The notes under the pieces were generated by a model. It made no database searches and was not told the origin of the DNA. It saw only the letters and a list, made by a program, of their open reading frames with translations. Below, piece by piece: positions 40,101 to 54,600 of a DNA stretch of 64,000 nucleotides (position 1 is the stretch's first letter; every line of letters starts with the position of its first letter). Source of the stretch: Cricetomys ansorgei (taxonomy: Eukaryota; Chordata; Mammalia; Rodentia; Nesomyidae); contig JAMJFZ010003728.1 of the NCBI GenBank assembly GCA_026225945.1, positions 1 through 64,000 on the forward strand, given 5' to 3'. A program made the position numbers and the translations under genes.

Positions 40101-40629
40101 AAAACAATGTGTTGCTTGATGCATATGTATTTCAGTTTGATGTTTTTCTGAAAATTTGTCCCCCTTTTCATGGCAGAGCACTCCTTCCTCTCTGGTAACT
40201 TCTGCCTCAGAGTCTTTATCAGGAAGTATCACAGCTGCCTCTGCTGGCACTCCCCCTCTTTTCAATGATGCTTCCTTATTTTTCCTTTGACTTTCTCCCT
40301 GTATATATCACAATATGTGAATTATTTACAGTAAACAGTGCATACCTGGTCACATTCTCATCCACTCTAGCCAGTCTCAGCCTTTAATCTGTTTCTTTAG
40401 GCCATTTATAGTTAGTGTGATCATTGGTATGTTGAAACTTAAGTCAGACTTGTTTCCTATCTGATCCCTGTTTTTCCTGTTTGCTTTTCTTACCTAACTT
40501 ATTGATAATAATCTTGAGCTTACTTCCTGGTAGCTTTTTGTGGTGCTCCAGGTACTATACATTTTCTGTTTTTAGAGTTTTTCTCCCCTCCCCCACTACA
40601 ATGACTCATAGCTTTTACATTGTTCTTCA

Positions 40630-41800
<1,171 letters not shown>

Positions 41801-42047
41801 AGCAAGGAGCAGTCTTCAGCTACTGAAAACTCAGAGTCTGTGCCAATCCTTTCTTCCCAACCACAAATTCATACGAATTTAAAAGTGATTTTGCACTAAG
41901 TTGATGAAATAAGGAATCAAAAATTATTTAGTTGCCCATGTCCTCATGGCAAATCCCTGAAGTGGGACCCACTCCCCTCATCAGAGGCAAACAGCAGCGT
42001 GGCTGAGCATGGTTGCTCTTAGTGATCCAGTTAAGAGGTATGTATCC

Positions 42048-42165
42048 TTGTCAGACAGTGGCGGCACTCGGGAGGCAGAGGTAGCTCGGCCTACAGAGCG
42101 AGTTCAGGACACCCAGGGCTACACAGAGAAACCCTGTCTTGAAAAAACAGACAAAAAGACAGAGA
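42048..42165 (+). repeat. B1 SINE with internal deletion
   Basis: 'cagacagtggcggcactcgg' joins the B1 start to 'gaggcagaggtagctcggcc' with the usual middle missing. It ends 'gctacacagagaaaccctgt' followed by an A-rich tail. Confidence 0.85.
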
Positions 42166-42243
42166 TGTATCCTCATCCACGGGCACCTGGGATGCCCCAA
42201 CCTTCAGCTGTAACGCTGATAACGGGCTGGGAAAACGCGTCAG

Positions 42244-42404
42244 CAGCGGTTCTCAGCCTGTAGGTCGCGACCCTTTGGAGGTGAATGACCCTTCCATAGG
42301 GGTCACCCAAGGCCATCTGCAGACCGTATTTAAGGTTATGGTTGGGGGTCAGCACACATGAGGAACTGTGTAAAGGGTCGCAGCACCGCGAGGGCGAAGA
42401 ACAC
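42244..42404. mobile_element. Second URR1-like hAT remnant
   Basis: The left end 'cagcggttctcagcctgtag' and 'cataggggtcacccaaggcc' match the copy at 35489. It is shorter (internal deletion) and the right end is degraded (gcgaagaacac). Confidence 0.75.
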
Positions 42405-42409
42405 GTCTT

Positions 42410-42562
42410 CATTGCGTAGAGATGCCTCCTGCCGAGCTTGAAGACCTGAATTTGATCACAGGATCACACGGTGGAAGGAGAGAACCAACACTTGCAAGTT
42501 GTCCTCTGGTCTCCACAGGAGCACACACGCACACAATACAAGTTAGTAGAAGATTGAGGGGT
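42410..42562 (+). repeat. B2/B3-like SINE
   Basis: 'gagcttgaagacctgaattt', 'aaccaacacttgcaagttgt', 'cctctggtctccacaggagc' and a CA tail. The element abuts the URR1 remnant. Confidence 0.6.
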
Positions 42563-43219
42563 TAAACTGGTAATGACAGCGCCAGTGGGCACGGTGGTGA
42601 CCCCCGCAGAAGCAGCGAGTGACCAACTCCTGCTGCTGTTCTCTGAGAGCTAACTGTAGCTGACAGCATTCAGCTAAGAAGACGCTGAGCTCTGTATTTT
42701 AGACTTACTTCTCACCCCCTCCACACACACAGTCATGTGACAGCAGGAAGCAGAACAGCTTGTGTCATTATGAGCGGGCACAGAGTGGGGCTGGAGATCT
42801 CCCAAAGCCTCATCCCAAAGGGAAGCCGCCCTCCGACCTGGCTGGGGTACCCTGGAGCACCCCCTCAAAAAGCTTGCCATCTGCTGATTTCCACATTTTC
42901 CTTCAGGGCTAAGAACTCCTGAGTTTTGTTAAGTGTCTCACATCATGTCTGTCTGGGACAATGGGCAGACAAGGAGCTCAAGGCAGAGCTCAGCAGCAAG
43001 ATGCCCATGGCGGTCTGAAAGCCTTGGCATTCACTGGCGCCTGCACTACCACATGCACCAGGAGCAGAAGGAGAATCTAAGAGGGCTCCGTGACCTCACC
43101 TCTCACTGACCTGTGCAAGCAGGAAGTAAAGGCGGAGGCAGAGCTGTCAAGTTCTGACTGAGCACTGACAGCCTCCATCCAAAACAAAAACCACACCTCG
43201 GAGAATAGGTGACTCACCC

Positions 43220-43850
43220 ACTGCAAGGTGTATGTGTGTGTACGTATGTATATGTGTATGTATATGTATGTATGTATGTGTGTGAGCATGTGTGTGTATG
43301 TGCATGTGTGTGTGTATGTGTATGTGCACGTGTGTATGTGTATGTGTGTGTGTGTATGTGTATGTGCATGTGTGTGTGTGTGTATGCGTGTGTGTGTATA
43401 TGTGAGTATGGTGTACATGCATGTATTTGTGTATGTGTATGTATGTGTATATGTGTGTGTGTGTATGTGCATGTGTGTGTGTATATGCATGTGTGTATGT
43501 GTGTATGTGCATGTGTGTGTATGTGTGTATATGTGTGTGTGTAAGTGTGTATGCATGCGTATGTGTGTATGTGTATGCTTGTGTGTGTATGTGTGTGTGT
43601 GTATGTGTGTGTAAGTGTGCAGGCGTGTGTATGTGTGGATATGTGTATGTGTGTGTATATGTGCATGTGTGTGTATGCGTGTGTATGTGTGTGTGTATGG
43701 TGTATGTGTATGTACGTGTGTATGTGCGTGTGTGTATATATACGTGTGTGTATGCGTGTCTGTGTATGTGTATGTGTATGTGTGTGTGTATGTATATGTG
43801 TGTATGTATATGTGTGTATAAATGTGTGTGCGTGTGTGTTCTATGTTCAC
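43220..43850 (+). repeat. TG/TATG simple repeat
   Basis: About 620 bp of (TG)n mixed with 'tatgtgtatg', 'gcatgtgtg' and 'tgtatatg' modules. It is in the CA sense in the Ano10 transcript. Confidence 0.95.
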
Positions 43851-44845
43851 ATTTGGAATCATGCTGTTATGATCACAAAGATCAAATCTTCACACAGATG
43901 TGTGGTTTCCCTCAAAAGAGCAAACTGAGTGACCTCTGGCATATTATGGTCTCCTGCCCAGAGAACCCCCTCCCCATACCACAGTGGGCTGCGTGGCCCC
44001 TGGCACGTCAGAGTCCACTGAAGGGCTAGATGGGGAGCCCCTTCCAGCATTTTCTGCCTCCCGAGGTGACTCTAGGTGACCACACGCTCACTGTCAGTAC
44101 ATTTACACTTTGAGACTGTGAACCAACAGACTTAGTCAGCACCAGGTAGAACCCAAGAGCACAAAGAGAAAATGCAAACTTAGCAAAGCAAATGCAAGCC
44201 CAAGACACCCTTGACCTTATTAGCTGAGAGCCAGCAAAGACCATCTGACGGCAGTCCCAAGAGCCCCTGCAATAAGCCCTAGGAATAGAGCGCTTATGTA
44301 GAGTATGTCAGTCAAAATCATAATCTCACATACCTAATTTATTAAATATCTGAAGACAAAGTTCAAGTACCAGGGGACCCATCCCACCTGCTCTTCCTGT
44401 CATGTCGCAGAGTTCCCTGCAGAGGATATTTACCCAGTATTGATCTGAGTGTCAAGAAAAGCGGGTGCAGAATGAATAGTCAGGGCAAAGCCCAGGGAAC
44501 CCTGAAACTGCTCATTATGAGATACTATAAGTAGTGGCTGCTAAATGCCAAGCTCGAGTTAGAAACAAGGTTTCCATGACAAATGAAATGGGGCCTCAGA
44601 CTCAGCGACCAGGACAGGGAAATTAGTAGCTCATGGTCTCAAAACTCTAAATAAAACCCTAGCACAGCCCCACTGACAAGTGGGTAAAACAACCAAGGAG
44701 ATGAAATTCAAAACAGAGAACTCGATAAAGCACAGTATCAAAAATGGAAACTCTAGAGAATCAAACATTCTAAAATAAGAAAACTCTGTCTCCAAATCAC
44801 AAATGGCTGACAGTGACAGAAAATGGGGCCACCTGAGGATCCGGC

Positions 44846-46674
44846 CATGGCCACCCCTGCTCACCGCCCACCTAGTAACATGGCACCCTCCTCACTGCCC
44901 ACCTAGTAACATGGCACCCCTGCTCACCGCCCACCTAGTAACATGGCACCCCTGCTCACGCCCACCTAGTAACATGGCACCCCTGCTCACCGCCCACCTA
45001 GTAACATGGCACCCCTCCTCACCGCCCACCTAGTAACATGGCACCCCTGCTCACCGCCCACCTAGTAACATGGCACCCCTCCTCACCGCCCACCTAGTAA
45101 CATGGCACCCCTCCTCACCGCCCACCTAGTAACATGGCACCCCTCCTCACCGCCCACCTAGTAACATGGCACCCCTGCTCACCGCCCACCTAGTAACATG
45201 GCACCCCTCCTCACCGCCCACCTAGTAACATGGCACCCCTCCTCACCGCCCACCTAGTAACATGGCACTCCTGCTCACCGCCCACCTAGTAACATGGCAC
45301 CCCTGCTCACCGCCCACCTAGTAACATGGCACCCCTGCTCACCGCCCACCTAGTAACATGGCACCCCTCCTCACCGCCCACCTAGTAACATGGCACCCCT
45401 GCTCACCGCCCACCTAGTAACATGGCACCCCTGCTCACCGCCCACCTAGTAACATGGCACCCCTGCTCACCGCCCACCTAGTAACATGGCACCCCTGCTC
45501 ACCGCCCACCTAGTAACATGGCACCCCTCCTCACCGCCCACCTAGTAACATGGCACCCCTGCTCACCGCCCACCTAGTAAGATGGCACCCCTGCTCACCG
45601 CCCACCTAGTAACATGGCACTCCTGCTCACCGCCCACCTAGTAACATGGCACCCCTCCTCACCGCCCACCTAGTAACATGGCACCCCTGCTCACCGCCCA
45701 CCTAGTAACATGGCACCCCTCCTCACCGCCCACCTAGTAACATGGCACCCCTGCTCACCGCCCACCTAGTAAGATGGCACCCCTGCTCACCGCCCACCTA
45801 GTAACATGGCACCCCCTGCTCACCGCCCACCTAGTAACATGGCACCCCTCCTCACCGCCCACCTAGTAACATGGCACCCCTGCTCACCGCCCACCTAGTA
45901 AGATGGCACCCCTGCTCACCGCCCACCTAGTAACATGGCACCCCTGCTCACCGCCCACCTAGTAAGATGGCACCCCTGCTCACCGCACCCACCTAGTAAC
46001 ATGGCACCCCTGCTCACCGCCCACCTAGTAACATGGCACCCCTGCTCACCGCCCACCTAGTAACATGGCACCCCTGCTCACCGCCCACCTAGTAACATGG
46101 CACCCCTGCTCACCGCCCACCTAGTAACATGGCACCCCTGCTCACCGCCCACCTAGTAACATGGCACCCCTCCTCACCGCCCACCTAGTAACATGGCACC
46201 CCTCCTCACCGCCCACCTAGTAACATGGCACCCCTGCTCACCGCCCACCTAGTAACATGGCACCCCTGCTCACCGCCCACCTAGTAACATGGCACCCCTC
46301 CTCACCGCCCACCTAGTAACATGGCACCCCTCCTCACCGCCCACCTAGTAACATGGCACCCCTGCTCACTGCCCACCTAGTAACATGGCACCCTCCTCAC
46401 CGCCCACCTAGTAACATGGCACCCCTGCTCACGCCCACCTAGTAAGATGGCACCCCTGCTCACCGCCCACCTAGTAACATGGCACCCCTGCTCACCGCCC
46501 ACCTAGTAAGATGGCACCCCTGCTCACCGCCCACCTAGTAACATGGCACTCCTGCTCACCGCCCACCTAGTAACATGGCACCCCTGCTCACCGCCCACCT
46601 AGTAACATGGCACTCCTGCTCACCGCCCACCTAGTAACATGGCACCCCTCCTCACCACCCACCAGTGAAGATGG
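44846..46674 (+). repeat. 33-bp minisatellite, about 55 copies
   Basis: The unit is cctagtaacatggcacccct followed by gctcaccgcccac, exactly 33 bp. Four recurrent variants occur: gctcacc/cctcacc, aacatgg/aagatgg, cacccct/cactcct, and rare 1-3-bp indels. Copies are more than 95% alike through most of the array, and the edge copies are the most divergent. There are no spacers, so it is not CRISPR-like. Confidence 0.98.
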
Positions 46675-47262
46675 CTCTCTGGCTGGGCAGCACCAGTCGC
46701 TGGCTGGGGCACTGGGGCAGGAAGTCTCTCCTCCCACAGCTACATGGGAACAAAGCAGTGGGTACTAGGGAGGGGCCACAGTGGACAGTGATGCTCTGAG
46801 CAGCTGCACAGCCATGGTCCTGGGCAGGGTCAGGGGTCAGGGGTCAGGACACCCAGGGACCGCCCTTGCTGGGGAGACAGAGGCTTCATTTTTCCTTGCC
46901 ACCTCTGTCATTTCTCTAGCAGGCTTTCTAGAGTGAAGTGGAAGACGTGTTTCACAATGGTTTTAGAATCTGACAATTGGCCTTCTTCCCAAGCTTGGCA
47001 ACAATATTTCAGATTTGCACATGGCAGAGGGGAGCTTGCAATTCCAAGACCTCTGACCTCAGTGAGCACAAAGGTGCCCAGGGAGGGCAGTGCTTCAGAG
47101 ACCATGCAGAGACTGTGGCTGTCAGGCATCTTCCCTCCCAGGCCTTCAGACAGCTCAGAAGCCTACATAGTGTCATCTCAGTGGAGTCAGTGAGAGGAAC
47201 TGCAGATGAGGAGAAGAAAGTGCACTGGACTGCGCAGCACCTTACAGGAAGCCCCGCTAGCT

Positions 47263-47822
47263 CAGCACCCGCAGCATCACAGCATCACCCGCAGCCTCAC
47301 AGCATCACCCGCAGCGTCACCCGCAGCGTCACCCCGCAGCGTCACCCACAGCGTCACCCGCAGCGTCACCCGCAGTGTCACCCGCAGAGTCACAGCGTCA
47401 CCCGCAGCGTCACCCGCATCATCCGCAGCATCACTCGCAGCATCACAGCATCACCTGCGGCATCACCCGCAGCATCACCCACAGCGTCACCCGCAGCGTC
47501 ACCCGCAGCATCACAGCGTCAACCCGCACTGTCACACCCACAGCCTCACAGCGTCACCCGCAGCGTCACCACGCAGCGTCACCCCGCAGCGTCACAGCAT
47601 CACCCCACAGCGTCACCCGCAGCGTCACCCGCAGCATCACAGCGTCACCCGCACTGTCACCCACAGCCTCACAGCATCACCCGCGGCGTCACCTGCAGCG
47701 TCACCCGCAGCGTCACCCACAGCATCACAGCGTCACCCGCACTGTCACCCGCAGCATCACAGCATCACCCACAGCCTCACAGCATCACCCACGGCGTCAC
47801 CCGCAGCGTCACCCGCAGCGCC
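47263..47822 (+). repeat. 12-bp CpG-rich minisatellite beside exon 9
   Basis: The unit is 'cagcgtcacccg', alternating with 'cagcatcacccg' and 'cagcctcacag', about 47 units. By eye it holds about 54 CpG in 560 bp. It ends 146 bp from exon 9. Because 12 is divisible by 3, several frames stay open, giving spurious Ser/Pro/Ala- and His/Pro/Gln-rich frames. Confidence 0.96.
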
Positions 47823-47968
47823 CAGGAGAAGAGCGCTCACACCAGGCTCTCTTCACTCTCGTGCTCACAGCACAGCGTCTGAATGAGGGATGCCGAGTCC
47901 AGAACCCTTCCTGACTTGGTCTCACTACACATGCTCACTAGACTGTAACTCACCGCGTCCCGCCTTAC

Positions 47969-48151
47969 CAGGTAAGTAGCCATTTCCTTCTCCAGGAGGA
48001 CCTGCTCATACAGAGTTGTGTCCACGCTGGCCTCTAAAGACCGCACCTTCCTCTTCACCCGCACACAATGCTTCCGCTGCAGCCAGTAAGGAAGGAGCGA
48101 TTCCACGACTTGGTTCAGGATCTGGGAGGTGATCAGGAGTGTGGCCAAGCT
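47969..48151 (-). CDS. Ano10: Ano10 exon 9, helix 6 with calcium-site Glu
   Basis: 183 nt (61 codons, phase 0) coding [36 protein letters not shown], and a charged segment ending [10 protein letters not shown], about residues 432-492. In the Ano10 structure, helix 6 supplies Glu448 to the two-calcium site; the matching Glu is present in QVVESLL. The basic WLQRKH...RVKRKV stretch follows the helix on the cytosolic side. The acceptor is tgcttctcctcag; the donor is GTAAGG. A CpG-dense 12-bp minisatellite begins about 146 bp downstream in the intron, ending at 47822 on the plus strand. An open frame runs past the exon on both sides but is non-homologous there. Confidence 0.96.
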
Positions 48152-48416
48152 CTGAGGAGAAGCATACGCACCATGCTCAGCAAGAGCTGAACCACAACAC
48201 ACACTCAGTCCATCGATGCTCAAAATGAAGTCGAGTGATGTCAGAAACACCAGCATTCTTAGGAAGCTGAGTGTGTAGTCGGCTGCAATGTTTTCAATTT
48301 GTGACATCGGGAGAAATCAGCTGGACATGTCTTCAATTCCAGCACTCTGAAGGCAGGAGCAGGCTTGATGCATAGCAAATTCCAGACTACCCCGGACCCT
48401 ACACAGCGAGACTCTG

Positions 48417-48417
<1 letters not shown>

Positions 48418-48471
<54 letters not shown>
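48418..48471 (+). repeat. (TG)n(TA)n microsatellite
   Basis: About 21 TG units followed by about 5 AT units. Confidence 0.97.
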
Positions 48472-48472
<1 letters not shown>

Positions 48473-48609
48473 TCCAGAGTCCTAAGGAAAGTGAACCTGA
48501 CATTGGGATTATGATCTCTGTCATCTTATCCCCACCACAGCGTGTGACTCTAAAACTGTACTGCCAGGTTTCGGGGTGGAATCACCGTCACTAAAATATT
48601 TTACAATTT

Positions 48610-48800
48610 CGAGCTGTGGAGGAGATGATTGTCAGTAAAGTGCTCGACTTTCAGCACCCATGTGAAGAGGTGGGCACTGGGTAGCACCTGCACCCCAATG
48701 CTGGGGAGACAGACAAGAAGATCACCGAGGCTCACTGGGCAGCCGGCCCTGCTCAACTGGCAAGCCCCAGGTTTACTGTGAGACTATCTCAAAAATGAAA
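48610..48800 (+). repeat. B4-like SINE
   Basis: 'gtcagtaaagtgctcgactt', 'ccccaatgctggggagacag', 'tgtgagactatctcaaaaat' follow the B4 order (ID-like, then B1-like); diverged. Confidence 0.6.
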
Positions 48801-48868
48801 GTGGAGAGTAATAAAAATACCCGACATCAGCCTTGTCTCTGTGCAAGCACACACAAAATCAGTACTCT

Positions 48869-49038
48869 GAAGGGCTGGAGAGATGGCCCAGTGGTTAGGA
48901 GCACTGTCTGTTCTTCCAGAGGATGAGGGTCCAACTCCCAGCACCCAGGTGTCGGCTTGCAGTCATCTGATGCCCTTTCTGACACCCCCCACCCCCGTGT
49001 GCATAGGCATACATGTGGGCAAAACCCACACACTTTGA
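48869..49038 (+). repeat. B2 SINE
   Basis: 'agggctggagagatggccca', 'gttaggagcactgtctgttc', 'aactcccagcacccaggtgt' and a short CA-type end. Confidence 0.85.
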
Positions 49039-49350
49039 ATTCACTTTATTGGTCACTGGCTTTCTAGGATCCAGAACCTATGGTACTGCAAACGCAGGCA
49101 GGACGCTCTTAGGATTTCAGACATGGAACAGCAGCATATAGGACGCCCGTCTCCGGGTGTGACATGCTGTGAATGTAAAAATGAGTTTTCAAGACCTGTT
49201 AGAGGCTGTCCTAACCACCCATGTCACCGGCAGAAGTTCACAGGCTGCGACACCTGTACCATAAGAACTGTCTTAAGGGGAGGGGTGACTCATTTTGCAA
49301 AAAATTAGAGTTAACTTCTCCCTTGAGCATGATACAGCACGCTAGTGCTA

Positions 49351-50173
<823 letters not shown>

Positions 50174-50229
50174 CACCAACACTTTCAGAACGAGATGATT
50201 CTGGTAGGCAGATTCCAATCTGTGATTCT
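50174..50229 (-). CDS. Ano10: Ano10 exon 7 (56-nt micro-sized exon)
   Basis: 56 nt coding ENHRLESAYQNHLVLKVLV, about residues 388-406, which lead into membrane helix 5. The acceptor is cctattgttgtag above 50229 and the donor GTAAGT below 50174. Joined to exon 6 it restores Glu (G plus AG). The family sequence is virtually invariant here. Because 56 is not a multiple of three, skipping this exon would shift the frame and truncate the protein. The exon lies inside a long open frame on the opposite strand (49712-50635), described separately. Confidence 0.93.
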
Positions 50230-51200
50230 CTACAACAATAGGAGAGAGAGTGGAGATCTCTCAGACAAGAAGCAATGCAGGTGCGCTGTCATGGGGCAAA
50301 TCAGTGGGATGTGCTCAGAGCAGAGACATCAGGTACCAGAGCTGTCCCTGGACATCCCAGGCTGTCGGGCACAGACATCCCTTGCTACCAAGAACACCAG
50401 CAAGGACACGTTCCCATCCTCTGCAGTGTCACTGTGTTGGGAATGGGTTTTTTCTAAATACGGGAAAGAAATCTGGGGAGTGTCAGCAAATGAGCTTACA
50501 GCCAGCAGCCCAAGAGAAGAGCCGGTGCACTCCAGCAGTAAAATGGTAGACAGGCAACACAGTTTCTGTACAGGGGCTAACAGGAAGAGAATTCAGGTTC
50601 CAGCCTTGTCTAGAAATGGGGACACAGTACAATGACCCCAAGACAGCAGGAGGCAGAGCAGAGCACAGCCTCACGAGGCTCCTGCAGTGAGGACTGGCCT
50701 GGCCGCCTGGCCTGTGAGGACTGGCTGCTGCCTGGGCTGCTGTGGAGACCAGAGCTATGGCCCAGTACCAAGAAAGCCCTCAGCAAACCAGCTGCTGCTG
50801 CTGCAAAACAGACAGAAACTCAAAACGTTACATCCATGAAGTGAAGGCCCAGACTTCTTCCCACGGGGCAGCACAATGTCTTTGCTTGAATGGACAGATA
50901 CCGAAAGCCCTATGAACTCCACTTTTAAACTCGACCCAGGTTCTTTTTTCCACAGATGAATGCATGAGCACCCACCCTTGGGCCGTCCTCGATGATGCCA
51001 GGACACAAACTTCAGTCCCTCTGGGGACACTATTTCACCCTCTGTGAAACAGTGTCACGGTACTGGACAGGTTTTAGATAGGTATGTCTGGACTCCCCTG
51101 ACTGTCCTGTTAGCTCCTTGGTTAACATCCATACCTCCTGTCCATAAAAGGGTGGAAGCGCTGCCTGTTTGTGGCGCCCCCGAAGGTGAAAATATGGGAC

Positions 51201-51881
51201 TGGACTAGCGCTTGGTGGGGCACTTAGAACCTGGCGTGCTACACTGGATAAGCGGGCGCTGTGGCCCAGAACCTGGTGTGCTAACTGGATAAGCGGGCGC
51301 TGTGGCCCGGAACCTGGTGTGCTAACTGGATAAGCGGGCGCTGTGGCCCGGAACCTGGTGTGCACACTGGATAAGCGGGCGCTGTGGCCCGGAACCTGGT
51401 GTGCACACTGGATAAGCGGGCGCTGTGGCCCGGAACCTGGGTGCTACACTGGATAAGCGGGCGCTGTGGCCCGGAACCTGGTGTGCTACACTGGATAAGC
51501 GGGCGCTGTGGCCCGGAGCCTGGTGTGCACACTGGATAAGCGGGCGCTGTGGCCCGGAACCTGGGGTGCTACACTGGATAAGCGGGTGCTGTGGCCCGGA
51601 ACCTGGGGTGCTACACTGGATAAGCGGGCGCTGTGGCCCGGAACCTGGGGTGCACACTGGATAAGCGGGCGCTGTGGCCCGGAACCTGGTGTGCACACTG
51701 GATAAGCGGGCGCTGTGGCCCGGAACCTGGGGTGCACACTGGATAAGCGGGCGCTGTGGCCCGGAACCTGGGGTGCACACTGGATAAGCGAGCGCTGTGG
51801 CCCGGAACCTGGGGTGCACACTGGATAAGCGAGCGCTGTGGCCCGGAACCTGGGGTGCACACTGGATAAGCGAGCGCTGTG
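51201..51881 (+). repeat. 41-bp CpG-rich minisatellite, about 16 copies
   Basis: The unit is ggataagcgggcgctgtggc followed by ccggaacctggtgtgcacact (41 bp; 40-43 bp variants). Each has three CpG. Variants are tgtgctaac, ggtgctacac and gcgagcgct. The leftmost copy is degenerate, and copies with 'gcgagcgct' cluster at the right end. Confidence 0.97.
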
Positions 51882-52029
51882 CCAGCCACCGTGTGGAGAT
51901 TCGCGGAGGTCCTGGGGCTGCTGAACTGTGTCTCTGGTCTCAGTAGCTGCCCAGTGGGCGGCAGCCAGGGGGCCCAAGCAGCCAAGCAACAGTGTGGTGT
52001 GCGTGTTGAGTGTGTGTGCATGTGTGGGC

Positions 52030-52135
52030 ACACGGGCACCACAGTGTGTGTGTGTGGAGCTCAGAGTCTCAGGGATAGAACGAGGTGCTCGGACTTGAGG
52101 TTAGGTGCCATTACCAGCTGAGCCATCTCTCCCTG
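52030..52135 (-). repeat. B3-like SINE fragment (reverse)
   Basis: A TG run, 'gggatagaacgaggtgctcg' and 'agctgagccatctctccctg' on the plus strand; the element ends 66 bp before exon 6. Confidence 0.65.
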
Positions 52136-52163
52136 ACCCTCTGACCTCAAGCGGCGCTTCTTA

Positions 52164-52865
<702 letters not shown>

Positions 52866-53611
52866 TTAACACCGCGACTCCATCTGCCATTCTGTGTGGG
52901 TACTAACTCTGTCTTGCATGTAGCACCAAGACCCCACCTGTCAGGATGACAAATCCAGCATTTTCCTAGTTCATAGCTCAGACCTCAGCTGCTGAGGTGA
53001 CTGTCGGGGTCTTGGCTCAGTTTCCCCCTTACTTCCCCGCCTCACCTAACAGATACTTTTCTTCCCAAAGAAAGATCATCTTGGGATTGCCTTAATCTCT
53101 AAGGTCCTAGGTTAAGTTCAGCCGCAGACACCAACCCACGGGGCGGGTATCTATTATGTCTGCTTTCCTCCTGCAACGGTGTTACTACCATGAAGTTCTG
53201 TAAAGACGGGCCGACGTCCACAGCATGATCCCCTGCCTAAGCAGACATCGCTGAGACATGACAAATTTCCCAAGGCACTCAGCACAAATCATTCATAGAC
53301 TTGAAACAAGACTCCACACATTAACTTCCAGCTCCAGTACATCTTACTGAGAACACGTGTGCACACCTTCATATGAGCACTGGACAGGAGGCCTGAGCAG
53401 CCTGCTGTGCGCTACAACACACTAGCCAACCAAAGAGGCCATTCGTCCAGCACCTCTGCTAGGCTTGGTCACATGGGGAATCCCTGGGCTTCAGAGCAGC
53501 CGGCCAAGACAAAAATGGGAAGAGGGGGTGGAGGACTGGGGAACTACTCAGAGTTAACTGGTTCTTAATTATACATTAGAGTTAATTTACTAGGTTTTAT
53601 TTTCTGATTTA

Positions 53612-53805
53612 TTTTAGTTTATGTATATGTGTGTGCCTGAGTGTATTTGTGTGCCCACAGAAGACAGAAGAGGACATCAGATCCCCTGGAACTGGAGTGT
53701 TACAGGTGGCTGTGAGCCATCGAGTGGGTGCTGGGAACCAAACCCAAGTCCTCTGTCTGCAAGAGCAGCCAGTGCTCTAAACCACTGAGCCATCTCTCCA
53801 TCACC
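53612..53805 (-). repeat. B3 SINE (reverse)
   Basis: 'gtgcccacagaagacagaag', 'ggtgctgggaaccaaaccca', 'cactgagccatctctccatc' on the plus strand; near full length. Confidence 0.88.
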
Positions 53806-53837
53806 TCTGGAATTTAAAAATATTAGCATTTCAAAAA

Positions 53838-53992
53838 CGTATGTGTATATGTGTGCATCTGACATTTGTGTGTGTCATGTGTGTGCAGGTGCTCACAGAG
53901 GGTAGAAGACACTGGGATCCCATGGAACTGACTTTCAGGTAGCTGGGAGCAGCAAGCACTCTGAGCCAGTAAGCCGCCTCTCCAACCCCTAA
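53838..53992 (-). repeat. B3-like SINE (reverse)
   Basis: 'ggtgctcacagagggtagaa', 'tgggatcccatggaactgac', 'gtaagccgcctctccaaccc' on the plus strand. The middle part is shortened. Confidence 0.7.
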
Positions 53993-54184
53993 TTCACTAT
54001 TTTTGAAGATGTTATGCTTGGGTCTGCCTTTGAAGGCAAGTCGGAGTGAATTAGGATGAGCTGTTCACTCCTGCCCTTGGTTTCCCTGGCTGACTTGGGA
54101 GAATACTAAAACAGTGGTAAAATGAGGTCATCTTAAACCTGAATCAGGCTGCTGCATGTCCAGTCTGCATAAAACATACAGGCT

Positions 54185-54223
54185 GCTGTGTGCGTGTGCG
54201 TGGTCATCCGTGCGTGTGCGTGG

Positions 54224-54263
<40 letters not shown>

Positions 54264-54424
54264 GCGTGCTCACCACACGCACAGGTGCTCTCAGAGACAG
54301 GGAGAAGGCACTCGATCTCACTGAAGCTGGAGCTGTAGCTGGTTGTGAGCTACCCAATATGTGAATCTCAAATCCTCTGCAAGAGCAGCAGGGACTCTTA
54401 AACACTGAGCTATCTCCCTACGCT
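54185..54424 (-). repeat. B3-like SINE (reverse) with expanded TG tail
   Basis: The TG/CG-rich part (54185-54270, including a (TG)n of about 36 bp) corresponds to the SINE's CA tail. The body shows 'gtagctggttgtgagctacc' and 'cactgagctatctccctacg'. Confidence 0.7.
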
Positions 54425-54600
54425 TGTTTCTTGTTCAAGAAATTGTAATAGTTTTTTATGAAAATAAAAATTAGAAAGAAAATATAGAAAAAGGCTTCTT
54501 GTAAAATAAGAAGGAATGTCCTTTAAAGAAAAAAGTGTGGCAGCAACACCACAGTAAGGCTTCAGTTTGAATGCTAACCCTTGCTTAAAAACCAAACCAA

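Noticed and set aside
44846..46674. CRISPR-like array
   Set aside because: Units are contiguous with no unique spacers, in a mammalian intron; it is a minisatellite.
46977..47914. 180-300-codon plus-strand frames rich in His/Pro/Gln or Ser/Ala/Pro
   Set aside because: They are produced by a 12-bp repeat, whose period is a multiple of three.
49123..49308. 61-codon plus-strand frame with CCECKN and several other Cys (zinc-finger-like look)
   Set aside because: The Cys/His spacing fits no finger class I know; it is short and intronic.
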